A stretch of 64,000 bases of DNA from REEB95 sp963810055 (GCA_963810055.1 CAWEME010000025.1:5346-69345), one strand, 5' to 3'. Numbered from the stretch's first letter, positions 36,093 to 43,775 are shown. Numbers and translations: made by a program. Notes: generated by a model not told the origin, from the letters alone.

Positions 36093-36977
36093 TTAGGTGG
36101 CGTGAGTGCCATGAGTTATGAAACTTTTGGTATAGGGGTTCCACCAAAATACAACAGTAGTGAAATGCGGGTTATCATCCCGGTCTATGTAGTCGATGCG
36201 ACCGACTATCCACATAAACGACGCGTTGCTATTGATTTCTGCCAGTTTTTCAGCAGTAAGATCGGGCCACCCATAAAATGGCCCATATCTTGTCTTAAAA
36301 TTAGGAAATGCCACTCCACTCGGAGTTTCACTCAAGGGAGTTGTGGGCGGTTCGGGGTGTGCATCCGTGGCGGCTCGAATACTTCCTTTAAATTCGGCAC
36401 GCAATTTAAAGGCCGGGCTTTTGCCCCAGTTGATAATGTGAGCTTCAATTTTAGAAACCTCGCTGGGTTGGGGATGGGGAGAAATCAAATCAGTGGGGAT
36501 AATCCAGCCAACACTTTCTGCGCCAACCCAAGGTCTATCGGTTTTCAGCATGGCGTTTTCGGTAAGTTCATTGGCCGTTGCGGTGGCGGCAGCCATGTCT
36601 TCAATGGCCTTAATGGCCTTTCCAATATCCACGGATTGCTGTTGGGCGGCACTTACCAGACCGTTGGTGGCATAAAACAAACGAGCGGTATAGAGGGCCA
36701 GGAAAAAAGTGAAAATGGCCAGAAGCCAGTCAGTAGGGTAGTCCAAAAAGGTGGAATACCATTCCTGCTTTCCTGTCTCGGCGTTATTACCGCTATTTGG
36801 AGTGGGAACCATTTGTCCAGACGCGGCTGGCGAATGGGAAGATATATTGCCCCCTCCGCTATTCTGATTTTTGGTTGGGGCTGGTTGCTGATTATTGTGT
36901 GCGGGCTGTTGCGAATATGATTCAACAGAAAAGACAGCCAGCGACACAGCAATTAATAAAAATAGTGGCACGCGCAT
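36093..36977 (-). CDS. IS cargo: exported, single-span membrane protein of unknown function
   Basis: 294 residues: an N-terminal signal peptide (MRVPLFLLIAVSLAVFSVES), a low-complexity Gln/Asn/Pro/Ser segment (about 22-70), a membrane segment (DWLLAIFTFFLALYTARLFY, about 83-102), a short helical segment (about 106-142) and a C-terminal beta-rich domain with DRPWVGAESVGW and NPHFTTVVFWW. Membrane proteins of this layout are common accessory-gene products in Proteobacteria; no function is known to me. An opposite-strand open frame covers the same region, but its composition is not protein-like, so I take this strand. Confidence 0.7.
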   Translation of the reverse strand: MRVPLFLLIAVSLAVFSVESYSQQPAHNNQQPAPTKNQNSGGGNISSHSPAASGQMVPTPNSGNNAETGKQEWYSTFLDYPTDWLLAIFTFFLALYTARLFYATNGLVSAAQQQSVDIGKAIKAIEDMAAATATANELTENAMLKTDRPWVGAESVGWIIPTDLISPHPQPSEVSKIEAHIINWGKSPAFKLRAEFKGSIRAATDAHPEPPTTPLSETPSGVAFPNFKTRYGPFYGWPDLTAEKLAEINSNASFMWIVGRIDYIDRDDNPHFTTVVFWWNPYTKSFITHGTHAT

Positions 36978-37017
36978 TTTTAGTATCTCCTAATCGTCCC
37001 CCGACGATTAGGAGAGA

Positions 37018-37260
37018 TTACACATCCTCCAATTGAATGGAGTCGAGTCCTATAGCGGCCGCTGCCGCTAAAAGGAATGTTGCGGCGAATGTTCCACGCT
37101 TGAGTTTAGCTTTTATAGAATCCACGGTTTCGTCTGGTAATCCGTGCTTTTTCAGTCTTTTGGCCAATTCCTCATAGGTAATCCCTGCTCGCTTGAGTTC
37201 CGCTTTTAGATGGGCGGACACCCGCTCGGCAAGCTCAGCCTCAGACTTGGCTAGACCCAT
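37018..37260 (-). CDS. IS cargo: DUF6471 small protein, possible repressor
   Basis: 80 residues starting MGLAKSEAELAERVSAHLKAEL. It contains the DUF6471 signature (GITYEELAKRLKKHGL, then IKAKLKRGTFAATFLLAAAAAIG), which has the helix-turn-helix look of a small DNA-binding protein. It is divergent from the transposase gene, and a perfect palindrome lies between them, so it may repress transposition. The open frame extends 13 codons further (to 37299), but ATG 37258-37260 fits the family. Confidence 0.72.
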   Translation of the reverse strand: MGLAKSEAELAERVSAHLKAELKRAGITYEELAKRLKKHGLPDETVDSIKAKLKRGTFAATFLLAAAAAIGLDSIQLEDV

Positions 37261-37308
37261 GCAAAACACCTCAAAAAGACAAGGGATCATATCTGACACT
37301 TTAAGGTA

Positions 37309-37344
37309 TTGACAAGGGCGGCATTAGGTGTCACATATGACACC
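37309..37344 (+). promoter_or_regulatory. Transposase promoter overlapped by a palindromic operator
   Basis: TTGACA at 37309-37314 is a good -35 element. The matching -10 region (about 37332-37338, CACATAT) falls inside the perfect palindrome GGTGTCA-CATA-TGACACC at 37327-37344, which ends directly before the transposase ATG. A further half-site TGACAC lies at 37294-37299. A protein bound here would block both the promoter and translation start. Confidence 0.6.
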
Positions 37345-38331
37345 ATGAGTCAGCACTTCCTACTCTCCAGCGCCGCCAAGAGCCTGAGCCTCGCTCAGGT
37401 GCTTCGGCTGTCTGATGTCGAGGCGGAAGCCCTGTTTAAGCGGGTACGCTGGCCGGAGACGAATGGGGAGGCTGTATGCCCCAAGTGCGGCTCGTTCGCC
37501 TTCTATGACTGCCGCCGCCCCAATGGCGCGCCCAGGTGGCGCTGCAAGGGCTGTGGAGGGGATTTCAGCATCACAAGCGGGACGCTGTTTGCGTCCCATA
37601 AACGCCCGCTCCGCGATTATCTCGCGGCCATAGCGATCTTCTGCAATGAGGTCAAAGGCAAGTCGGCGCTTGCCCTGTCCCGCGATTTGAAGCTGACTTA
37701 CAAATCGGCTTTCGTGATGGCGCATAAATTCCGCGAAGCGATGGCGGCGGAAGTGAAGGCGCAGCACATCGGCGGGGCAGGGAAGGTTGCGGCCATCGAC
37801 GGCGGGTATTTTGGGGGATATGTCAAACCGGCCAATCTCCGCGAAAACCGCCGCGACCGTCGCCTGTGGCATAATCAGAACGGCAAGCGCCAATGCGTTG
37901 TCGTTCTCCGCGAGCATGATGGCCGCACTCTCCCTGCGGCGTTCCCGTCCGAAGTCGTGGCCCTACCGTTCATCCGCTCGCACGTTAAAAAGGGAACAGT
38001 CATTAACGCCGATGAGGCCGGAAGCTGGAATGTGCTTCACAGCCGTTACGACATGCGCCGGATCAACCATGAGGAAGCCTACAGTTTGGACGGCGCTTGC
38101 ACGAATGATGCGGAATCGTTTTTCTCGCGGATGCGCCGCGCGGAAATTGGACACCATCACCATATCGCCGGAGTTTATCTCAATCGCTACGCGCAGGAGT
38201 CAGCATGGCGTGAGGATAATCGGCGCGAGGCTAACGGCGAGCAGGTGAAGGCGGTCGCCGCGCTGGCGCTCCGGCGTCCACCCTCAGTCGATTTCTGTGG
38301 CTATTGGCAGAGGCATATCAAACGGGTTTAG
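37345..38331 (+). CDS. IS1595-family (ISXO2-like) transposase
   Basis: 328 residues. An N-terminal zinc ribbon (CPKCGSFAFYDC, then CKGCGGDF) precedes the ISXO2-like DDE-type domain. The acidic residues are probably Asp in AAIDGGYFGGYVKP, Asp in VINADEAGSW, and the NDAESFFSRMRRAEIGHHHH helix with its downstream YLNRYAQESAWREDNRR, typical of IS1595. The family's usual first motif DETYFGG reads DGGYFGG here. The start at ATG 37345 follows the operator directly, with no ribosome-binding site separate from the palindrome, which itself limits expression. Confidence 0.9.
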   Translation: MSQHFLLSSAAKSLSLAQVLRLSDVEAEALFKRVRWPETNGEAVCPKCGSFAFYDCRRPNGAPRWRCKGCGGDFSITSGTLFASHKRPLRDYLAAIAIFCNEVKGKSALALSRDLKLTYKSAFVMAHKFREAMAAEVKAQHIGGAGKVAAIDGGYFGGYVKPANLRENRRDRRLWHNQNGKRQCVVVLREHDGRTLPAAFPSEVVALPFIRSHVKKGTVINADEAGSWNVLHSRYDMRRINHEEAYSLDGACTNDAESFFSRMRRAEIGHHHHIAGVYLNRYAQESAWREDNRREANGEQVKAVAALALRRPPSVDFCGYWQRHIKRV

Positions 38332-39236
38332 GGGTCTAACCATTCTCGATCTGGCCGTGTAATAAGGCGCGCAGAAAAATAGGCCTGATCCAGATCGAAA
38401 ATCGTTTTGATCCGATAGCTCCTTGTCTCTTCTTCCCGGTCAACAAGGAAACAAGATACCTCGTTTGAATCGTTCGCCGAAACAAAAGGCAGCAATATCT
38501 GCATACGCTTTTCTTCGACGTAATAAACCGGAATCGCAATCTTGTAGTTGCGCTTAATTTTGGGCACGAGATTTTCAAGCGCACCACGCAAATAGGTACG
38601 AACTATCTCATCATGCGCATTGGGCATCCCCGCACGTTCTTTTGCGCGTTCAAACAGATGATCGAACACATCGCGTTGGAGTTGATACGTCAAGTCGAAA
38701 ATAAAATCTCGACTATTGGTAGAATACCAAGCGATCTCAGGAACATCCGTCCCAAAATAAGACCGGTAGTTAAGATCATTCGGCGCATAACATCCTTTGA
38801 AGACCCAATCAGGGGAGATACGTTCCGGGGCGCCGGGGCGCTCTTTGTATCGCACAAAGGTAGCCAGCAGATCGGCACCATGCTTGTTTTGAAGGCCGGT
38901 GTTGAAACAGACGCGTTCTTGATCCGCTGAATACCGGAAATGCTTTCCAGGATGAGTCTGTTCCAGCTCGTTGAGCCGGACAAACGTGTAATCCAGATAG
39001 TTCCGCAACTTCGGAACATCGGACATACGATGTTTGTGCTGGAAACGCGGCTGATGAAACTGCCAAGCGGCGTATCCATCGCTCGTCTTTTCTGCCACCA
39101 TCCTAAAGGGCCTATCGTAATCGGCCGGAATGTAATCCGCCCTACTGGGATCAATCTTGATGGCGTAGAAATGAGCGAAAACGGTGTCGAGAGCTTGCCC
39201 CCGCACGCGTCTAAAAAGGCTCCGATAGGCTTTCAT
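38328..39236 (-). CDS. IS cargo: DUF3825-like protein
   Basis: 302 residues, soluble, no signal peptide. The stretches VCFNTGLQNKHGADLLATF, ISPDWVFKGCYAPNDL, FDLTYQLQRDVFDHLFERAKE and RTYLRGALENLVPKIKRNYK resemble the DUF3825 domain, seen in proteins with RNA-linked (OST-HTH/LOTUS) partners; no LOTUS domain is present here. It is convergent with the transposase gene, overlapping its last 4 bp. Function unknown. Clearly lower G+C than the host genes. Confidence 0.6.
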   Translation of the reverse strand: MKAYRSLFRRVRGQALDTVFAHFYAIKIDPSRADYIPADYDRPFRMVAEKTSDGYAAWQFHQPRFQHKHRMSDVPKLRNYLDYTFVRLNELEQTHPGKHFRYSADQERVCFNTGLQNKHGADLLATFVRYKERPGAPERISPDWVFKGCYAPNDLNYRSYFGTDVPEIAWYSTNSRDFIFDLTYQLQRDVFDHLFERAKERAGMPNAHDEIVRTYLRGALENLVPKIKRNYKIAIPVYYVEEKRMQILLPFVSANDSNEVSCFLVDREEETRSYRIKTIFDLDQAYFSARLITRPDREWLDP

Positions 39237-39280
39237 GTGTTCCTCCGTTGTATGAATTGATTTGTAAGAACCGAGAAATG

Positions 39281-39308
39281 AAATAGCCCCCGAGCATGGG
39301 GGCTATTT
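39281..39308. terminator. Strong hairpin between two cargo genes
   Basis: A perfect 11-bp stem AAATAGCCCCC / GGGGGCTATTT around the loop GAGCAT. Being A-rich on one flank and T-rich on the other, it can end transcription in either direction. Here it would stop leftward transcripts from the 39499-39933 gene before the DUF3825-like gene. Confidence 0.6.
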
Positions 39309-39498
39309 CGATCTGTAAAGCTCTTTGTCTGTATATGCCGGTCGCCCGGCAAAGCTGTTTATGGCAGAAAGAAACGAATTTGTATGAGCCGGTTCGCACG
39401 TGTAAGAGGCCTCGGAGTCACCCTCGGCCTTTGTTGTGGGGGTAATTTACGAGTGTGGGCGTTAAAGTCAAGTTACTTGAGTGTCGCAGATAATTCCG

Positions 39499-39933
39499 TT
39501 ATTTATCAATAAGTTGCCACTTACCCGGCATCCCTTCGCCCACGGCTTCGACGGTTTTGCCGACATGATTTCTGAGCGAGCTATGAACCGCCCCGAACAT
39601 TGTCCGTATCTCTGCCGTTGAAGGCGTCTCGTTTCCCTTCTGTCGAAAAAGTATCTCAACGATCTGCCGGGTAGTCATCGGTTCCGAAGCTTCCCGCAAG
39701 ATACCCTGAACCGACCTGAATACGGTCCCACGTTTGAAGTAGGGGTTGGCCTGGTTCTTTCGTCGGGCGGCTATGCCCCGGAGATTGAAGTCAGGCTCAA
39801 GCAATCGGATCACGGCCTCGACATGCCGGACGCCAGCCATGAGCTGCACCGTCCTTTTGCGGTTCGTGATTAGCTCGCCGCTCAGTTCGGCGTGGAGCCT
39901 TTCCAGGGCGTAGATCGCGGGCTTGTGTTTCAT
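39499..39933 (-). CDS. IS cargo: conserved winged-helix-like hypothetical protein
   Basis: 144 residues starting MKHKPAIYALERLHAELSGEL. A helical N-terminus precedes a likely winged-helix core (MTTRQIVEILFRQKG, then VHSSLRNHVGKTVEAVGEGMPGKWQLI). Proteins of this kind occur scattered on alphaproteobacterial plasmids and islands; no function has been assigned that I know. It is the cargo gene nearest the right end of the element, 45 bp from the inverted repeat, and followed (leftward) by 190 bp of non-coding sequence and the hairpin. Confidence 0.65.
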   Translation of the reverse strand: MKHKPAIYALERLHAELSGELITNRKRTVQLMAGVRHVEAVIRLLEPDFNLRGIAARRKNQANPYFKRGTVFRSVQGILREASEPMTTRQIVEILFRQKGNETPSTAEIRTMFGAVHSSLRNHVGKTVEAVGEGMPGKWQLIDK

Positions 39934-39977
39934 GCCCGAAAAGTGGGACTACTGCCGCAGAATGCAAACCGAATCTA

Positions 39978-40000
39978 GTGGCGTTTGCGCCATAATACCG
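39978..40000 (-). repeat. Right terminal inverted repeat of the IS1595-family element
   Basis: Exact inverted copy of 35918-35940. It is followed by the second target duplication ACCGGCCC (40001-40008) and by native dprA sequence. Confidence 0.95.
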
Positions 40001-40083
40001 ACCGGCCCCACATTCTCGCTGCGGATGAGGCGCAGCCAGTCGAGACGCTCGCTATCCTTAAGTTGCCGGGGTGTCGGGTTCAC
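40001..40083 (-). pseudogene. dprA: DprA, 5' part, separated from the rest by the IS1595-family insertion
   Basis: From GTG 40081-40083 the sequence reads 27 codons, ending SERLDWLRLIRSENVGP plus two bases at the element's right end. This is the start of DprA; the remaining 1047 bp are at 34871-35917. The GTG overlaps the plsY stop by 4 bp (GTGA), so dprA was translationally coupled to plsY. Beyond the junction the frame continues a short way into the element and ends, giving only a short peptide. Confidence 0.9.
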
Positions 40084-40685
40084 GCGCGTTTTTTCCCGAA
40101 GCTGATCCTGGACTCGGTGCCGTCCAACAGGCGCTGGATGTTGACGCGGTGGCGCAGGATGACCAGCAGCGCGATCACCAGCACGACGGCCATGGGCTCC
40201 GCCTCGCGCAGGCCCGAAAGCCACGCATAGACCGGCGCCGATACCGCCGCGATCAGCGCCGCCAGCGAGGAATAGCGCCAGATTGCCGCCACGACGATCC
40301 AGGTCGCCACCGCCGCCAGTCCCACCGGCCAGGCATAGGCCAGGAACACGCCCGCCGACGTCGCCACCCCCTTGCCGCCCTTGAATTTGAGCCAGAGCGG
40401 GAACATGTGGCCGAGCACCGCGCATACGGCCGCGGCCGCCGCGGCATGAGGGCCGAATTGCCGCGCGACCAGCACCGCGACCGCGCCCTTGCCGATGTCG
40501 AATACCAGCGTCACCAGGGCCAATCCGGCATTGCCGGTGCGCAACACGTTGGTGGCGCCAATATTGCCCGAGCCGATGGCGCGCACGTCGCCCAGCCCGG
40601 CGAGCCGGGTCAGCAACAGGCCGAACGGGATCGAACCCAGCAGATAGGCCAGCAACGCGGTCGCGTAAACCAACGGATCGGACAT
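40080..40685 (-). CDS. plsY: Acyl-phosphate glycerol-3-phosphate acyltransferase
   Basis: 201-residue polytopic inner-membrane enzyme that makes lysophosphatidate from acyl phosphate and glycerol 3-phosphate, the first step of phospholipid synthesis. The three conserved loops are visible: LLGSIPFGLL with IGSGNIGATNVLR, then GHMFPLWLKFKGGKGVATSAG, then the C-terminal NIQRLLDGTESRI. It sits in a leftward cluster pyrB-pyrC-plsY-dprA and overlapped the original dprA start by 4 bp. Confidence 0.95.
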   Translation of the reverse strand: MSDPLVYATALLAYLLGSIPFGLLLTRLAGLGDVRAIGSGNIGATNVLRTGNAGLALVTLVFDIGKGAVAVLVARQFGPHAAAAAAVCAVLGHMFPLWLKFKGGKGVATSAGVFLAYAWPVGLAAVATWIVVAAIWRYSSLAALIAAVSAPVYAWLSGLREAEPMAVVLVIALLVILRHRVNIQRLLDGTESRISFGKKRA

Positions 40686-40714
40686 CGATTGATCCTGGGG
40701 GGCGGTTTCGGGGT

Positions 40715-42010
40715 TCAGGCCGCGGCGGTGAAAATGCCGCGGCCGCCGACCACGGTCCGGAGCGCCCGGCCCTGCGCCGGGCGGCCGTCAAAGGGCGCGT
40801 TCTTGCACTTGGACAGGAACTTGCTCACATCGATGCGCCACGGCCGGTCGAGATCGAATACCACGAAATCGGCCGGCGCGCCCACCGCCAGCTTGCCGGC
40901 GTTGAGGCGCAGGATCTCGGCTGGGCGCTGGGACAGCGCGCGCAGCACCTGGAGCAGCGGCAAGGCGCCGTTGTGATAGAGCTCGAGCGACAGCGGCAGC
41001 AGAGTTTCGAGCCCGACGATGCCGGGCTCGGCCGAGGTGAAGGGCAGGCGCTTCGATTCCTGGTCCTGGGGCGCGTGGTCGCTGGCGATGGCGTCGATGG
41101 TGCCGTCCTTGAGGCCCTCGACCACCGCCTTGCGGTCTTCCTCGCTCCGGAGGGGCGGCGACACCTTGGCGAAGGTGCGGTAATCGCCCACCGCGGTTTC
41201 GTTGAGCGCGAAATAATGCGGCGCGGTATCGCAGGTGACCGCGAGGCCCCGCGCCTTGGCGCGGCGGATCGCCTCGATCGCGCCCGATGTGGAGACATGT
41301 GCGGCGTGATAGCGCCCGCCGGTGATCTCGACCAGGCGCAGATCGCGCTCGACCATGATGGCTTCGGCCGCCGGGTTGATGCCGGGCAGGCCCAGCCGCG
41401 TGGCGATCTCGCCCTCGGTCACGGCGCCGCCCGAGGCCAGGCTCGGCTCTTCCGGATGCTGAACGATCAGCAGATCGAAGGTGCTGGCGTAGGAGAGAGC
41501 GCGGCGCATCACCAGCGCGTCGGATATTGCGCGGGTGCCGTCGGTGAAGGCGACGGCGCCCGCTTCCGCCAACAGCCCGAACTCGGTCAGCTCCTTGCCC
41601 AAAAGGCCCTTGGTGGCGGCGGCATAGGTCCTGATCTTGGTCAGCCCGATCTCGCGCGCGCGCCGCGCCACGAATTCGACCAGCGCGTGCTCGTCGATCA
41701 CCGGCGCGGTGTTGGGCAGCATGGCCATGGTGGTGACGCCGCCGGCGGCCGCCGAATTGGCGCCGGTCTCGAGCGTTTCCTGGTACTCGTCGCCGGGTTC
41801 GCGCAGCTGCACGCGCATGTCGACCAGGCCGGGCGCAAGGCAGGCTCCGCCGCAATCGACGGTCTTGATGTCGGGGCCCAGCCCGTCGCGCCCGAGCTTG
41901 GGACCGAGTGCCGCGATTTTGCCGTCCACGGCCAGGATTTCGCCCTTGGTGTCGAGCTTCGTTGCCGGGTCGAGCAGGCGGGCGTTGGTATAGAGCGTGC
42001 GGCCGGTCAT
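40715..42010 (-). CDS. pyrC: Dihydroorotase-like protein lacking the HxH metal motif
   Basis: 431 residues of the class I dihydroorotase fold. The metal-binding HxH that normally precedes LREPG (as in DLHVHLREPG) reads DMRVQLREPG here, so both histidines are gone. The later conserved residues are kept: GGVTTMAMLPNTAPV, the His in YHAAHVST, the His in TAPHYFALNE, and IASDHAPQ. Loss of HxH is the pattern of non-catalytic PyrC-like partners of aspartate transcarbamoylase. It overlaps pyrB by 4 bp, so it may help ATCase assemble while another gene supplies dihydroorotase. Activity cannot be excluded from sequence. Confidence 0.88.
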   Translation of the reverse strand: MTGRTLYTNARLLDPATKLDTKGEILAVDGKIAALGPKLGRDGLGPDIKTVDCGGACLAPGLVDMRVQLREPGDEYQETLETGANSAAAGGVTTMAMLPNTAPVIDEHALVEFVARRAREIGLTKIRTYAAATKGLLGKELTEFGLLAEAGAVAFTDGTRAISDALVMRRALSYASTFDLLIVQHPEEPSLASGGAVTEGEIATRLGLPGINPAAEAIMVERDLRLVEITGGRYHAAHVSTSGAIEAIRRAKARGLAVTCDTAPHYFALNETAVGDYRTFAKVSPPLRSEEDRKAVVEGLKDGTIDAIASDHAPQDQESKRLPFTSAEPGIVGLETLLPLSLELYHNGALPLLQVLRALSQRPAEILRLNAGKLAVGAPADFVVFDLDRPWRIDVSKFLSKCKNAPFDGRPAQGRALRTVVGGRGIFTAAA

Positions 42011-42972
42011 GACGCGGCTTGGCCGTTGCGGCGGTCGCGGGTCAGGGTATCGAGGCAGGCCATGCGCACCGCCACGCCCATCTCGACCTGCTGCTGGATG
42101 ACGCTGCGGTCGATGTCGTCGGCCACGTCGGTGTCGATCTCGACGCCGCGATTCATCGGCCCGGGATGCATGATGAGCGCGTCGTCCTTGGCGGCCTCCA
42201 GCTTGGCGTAGTCGAGGCCGAAGAAGTGGAAATATTCGCGGATCGAAGGCACGTAGCTGCCGTGCATGCGCTCGGTCTGGAGCCGCAGCATCATGATGAT
42301 GTCGGCGCCTTCGAGGCCTTTCTTCATGTCGCAATAGACTTCGACGCCGAGCCGCTCGATCGCGGCCGGCAGGAGCGTGCGCGGCGCCACCACCCGGACA
42401 TGGGCGCCCATGGTGTTCAACAGCGCGATATTGGAGCGCGCGACCCGGCTGTGCAGGATGTCGCCGCAGATGGCCACGGTCAGGCCTTGGATCCGGCCCT
42501 TGCGCCGGCGCATGACCAGCGCGTCCAACAGCGCCTGGGTCGGGTGCTCGTGGCTGCCGTCGCCGGCGTTGATGACCGCGCAGCTGACTTTCTCCGACAG
42601 GAGCTTCACCGCGCCCGATTCGGGGTGGCGCACGATCAGCACCTCGGGATGCATGGCGTTCAACGTCATCGCGGTATCGATCAGCGTCTCGCCCTTTTTG
42701 ATCGAGCTCGCCTGGGCCTGCATGTTGATGACGTCGCCGCCGAGGCGCTTGCCCGCGAGCTCGAAGGAGGTGCGGGTGCGGGTCGAATTCTCGAAGAACA
42801 GATTGATGATGGTGCGGCCGCGCAGCAACGCCAGCTTCTCGCCGCGCTGGCGGCTTTGCTCGACATAAATCTCGGCAAGATCGAGGAGATAGGTGATTTC
42901 GCCGGGGGAAAGCCCTTCGATCCCCAGGAGATGACGGTGGGGAAACGGGTCGTTCGGCGCGCCAATGGTCAT
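42007..42972 (-). CDS. pyrB: Aspartate carbamoyltransferase catalytic subunit
   Basis: 321 residues. The carbamoyl-phosphate loop is FFENSTRTRTSFELA (about 60-74). The 80s-type loop INMQAQASSIKKGETL supplies the Ser/Lys from the neighbouring subunit, and GDGSHEHPTQALLDAL and HPGPMNRGVEI bind aspartate. It makes carbamoyl aspartate in pyrimidine synthesis. No pyrI regulatory gene is adjacent; instead the overlapping pyrC-like gene (ATGA) suggests the complex type in which a dihydroorotase-like protein partners the catalytic subunit. ruvX ends 11 bp upstream of its ATG in the same direction. Confidence 0.96.
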   Translation of the reverse strand: MTIGAPNDPFPHRHLLGIEGLSPGEITYLLDLAEIYVEQSRQRGEKLALLRGRTIINLFFENSTRTRTSFELAGKRLGGDVINMQAQASSIKKGETLIDTAMTLNAMHPEVLIVRHPESGAVKLLSEKVSCAVINAGDGSHEHPTQALLDALVMRRRKGRIQGLTVAICGDILHSRVARSNIALLNTMGAHVRVVAPRTLLPAAIERLGVEVYCDMKKGLEGADIIMMLRLQTERMHGSYVPSIREYFHFFGLDYAKLEAAKDDALIMHPGPMNRGVEIDTDVADDIDRSVIQQQVEMGVAVRMACLDTLTRDRRNGQAAS

Positions 42973-42983
42973 TAAAGGCGGGA

Positions 42984-43463
42984 CTATAGAGGGTGCACCC
43001 CGCTGTGCGCAAGCCGGTCCAGCAGCCCTTGGAGAATATAGGCGGCGGCGGCGCGGTCGACGATCCGGGCACGGCGCGCGCGGCTGAGATCGGCCTCGAT
43101 CATGCCGCGTTCCACCGCCGCGGTGGACATCCGCTCGTCCCAGAAGGTTAACGGCAGGTCGAGCTGCGCCAGCAGGTTCTTGGCGAATTGGCGCACGCCC
43201 TGGGCGCGCGGGCCTTCGCCGCCTTCAAGCGCCAGCGGCAGGCCCACGACGATGCCGCCGACGCCGTGCTTTTCCACCTCCTGCCGGATACGCGCCAAAT
43301 CGTCGCGGAAGCGGGTGCGGCGGATGGTGTCGAAGGGGGTCGCGATCACCAGGCGCGTGTCGCTCAATGCCATGCCGATGGTCTTGGTGCCGACATCGAG
43401 GCCCAGGAGCCGCTGGCCCTGTTTCAGATGCGCCTTGAGGTCGGTCGGGTTGCAGATCGGCAT
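42984..43463 (-). CDS. ruvX: RuvX/YqgF-family Holliday-junction-resolvase-like nuclease
   Basis: 159-residue RNase H-like protein. It has QRLLGLDVGTKTIGMALSD, the first Asp strand; IVVGLPLALEGGEGPRA; the acidic WDERMSTAAVERGM; and a final DRAAAAYILQGLLD with the third acidic residue. In Escherichia coli YqgF acts in 16S rRNA 5' processing; a resolvase role is also discussed. The open frame extends upstream to 43658, but those residues are antisense to gatC, and ATG 43461-43463 (MPICNPTDL) fits. gatC starts divergently 24 bp away. Confidence 0.92.
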   Translation of the reverse strand: MPICNPTDLKAHLKQGQRLLGLDVGTKTIGMALSDTRLVIATPFDTIRRTRFRDDLARIRQEVEKHGVGGIVVGLPLALEGGEGPRAQGVRQFAKNLLAQLDLPLTFWDERMSTAAVERGMIEADLSRARRARIVDRAAAAYILQGLLDRLAHSGVHPL

Positions 43464-43487
43464 GTCGGGTGTTAGGACATCTACCTT

Positions 43488-43775
43488 ATGGCGTTGGACA
43501 AGGCCACCGTCGCGCGCATCGCCAATCTCGCGCGCATCAAGCTGCCCGAAGCCGAGCGCGAGGCGATCGCGGGCGAGCTGTCGAAAATCCTCACCTGGAT
43601 CGAGCAGCTCAACCAGGTGCCGACCGACGGCGTGGAGCCGATGGCCAGCGTCGCGCACATGAAGCTGCCGATGCGCGAGGACAAGGTCACCGACGGCGAT
43701 TGCCGGGACAAGATTCTCCAGAACGCGCCCCAGGCGGCCAACGGCTTCTTCGCCGTGCCCAAGGTGGTCGAGTGA
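43488..43775 (+). CDS. gatC: Asp-tRNA(Asn)/Glu-tRNA(Gln) amidotransferase subunit C
   Basis: 95 residues matching GatC throughout (IANLARIKLPEAEREAI, ELSKILTWIEQLNQVPTDGVEPMASV, LPMREDKVTDGD, NAPQAANGFFAVPKVVE). GatC stabilises the GatA-GatB contact in the transamidating complex that makes Gln-tRNA(Gln) and/or Asn-tRNA(Asn). It is the first gene of gatCAB, overlapping gatA by 4 bp (GTGA), and divergent from ruvX. Confidence 0.96.
   Translation: MALDKATVARIANLARIKLPEAEREAIAGELSKILTWIEQLNQVPTDGVEPMASVAHMKLPMREDKVTDGDCRDKILQNAPQAANGFFAVPKVVE

Larger units (their letters stand above)
35918..40000. mobile_element. IS1595-family insertion element with four cargo genes, inside dprA
   Basis: 4083 bp. 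The ends are 23-bp perfect inverted repeats (35918-35940 and 39978-40000) beginning CGGTATTATGGCGCAAACGC. The flanks carry the 8-bp target duplication ACCGGCCC at 35910-35917 and 40001-40008, the size known for IS1595. Removing the element and one copy of the duplication restores the DprA sequence SENVGPVTFYQL. It contains the transposase (37345-38331, rightward) and four leftward genes: a membrane protein, a DUF6471 protein, a DUF3825-like protein and a winged-helix-like protein. Base composition is visibly lower in G+C than the host genes. The perfect ends and duplication point to a recent insertion. Confidence 0.93.

Noticed and set aside
36012..36920. A 302-codon open frame on the + strand within the IS element
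   Set aside because: It is antisense to a leftward frame with a proper signal peptide, membrane helix and natural composition; the + strand product is Gly/Cys/Asn-rich with no domain and looks like a shadow.
40715..43072. A 785-codon frame as a PyrB-PyrC fusion
   Set aside because: The first part is pyrB read in the wrong frame (Arg-rich, no domain); the true genes overlap by 4 bp in different frames.
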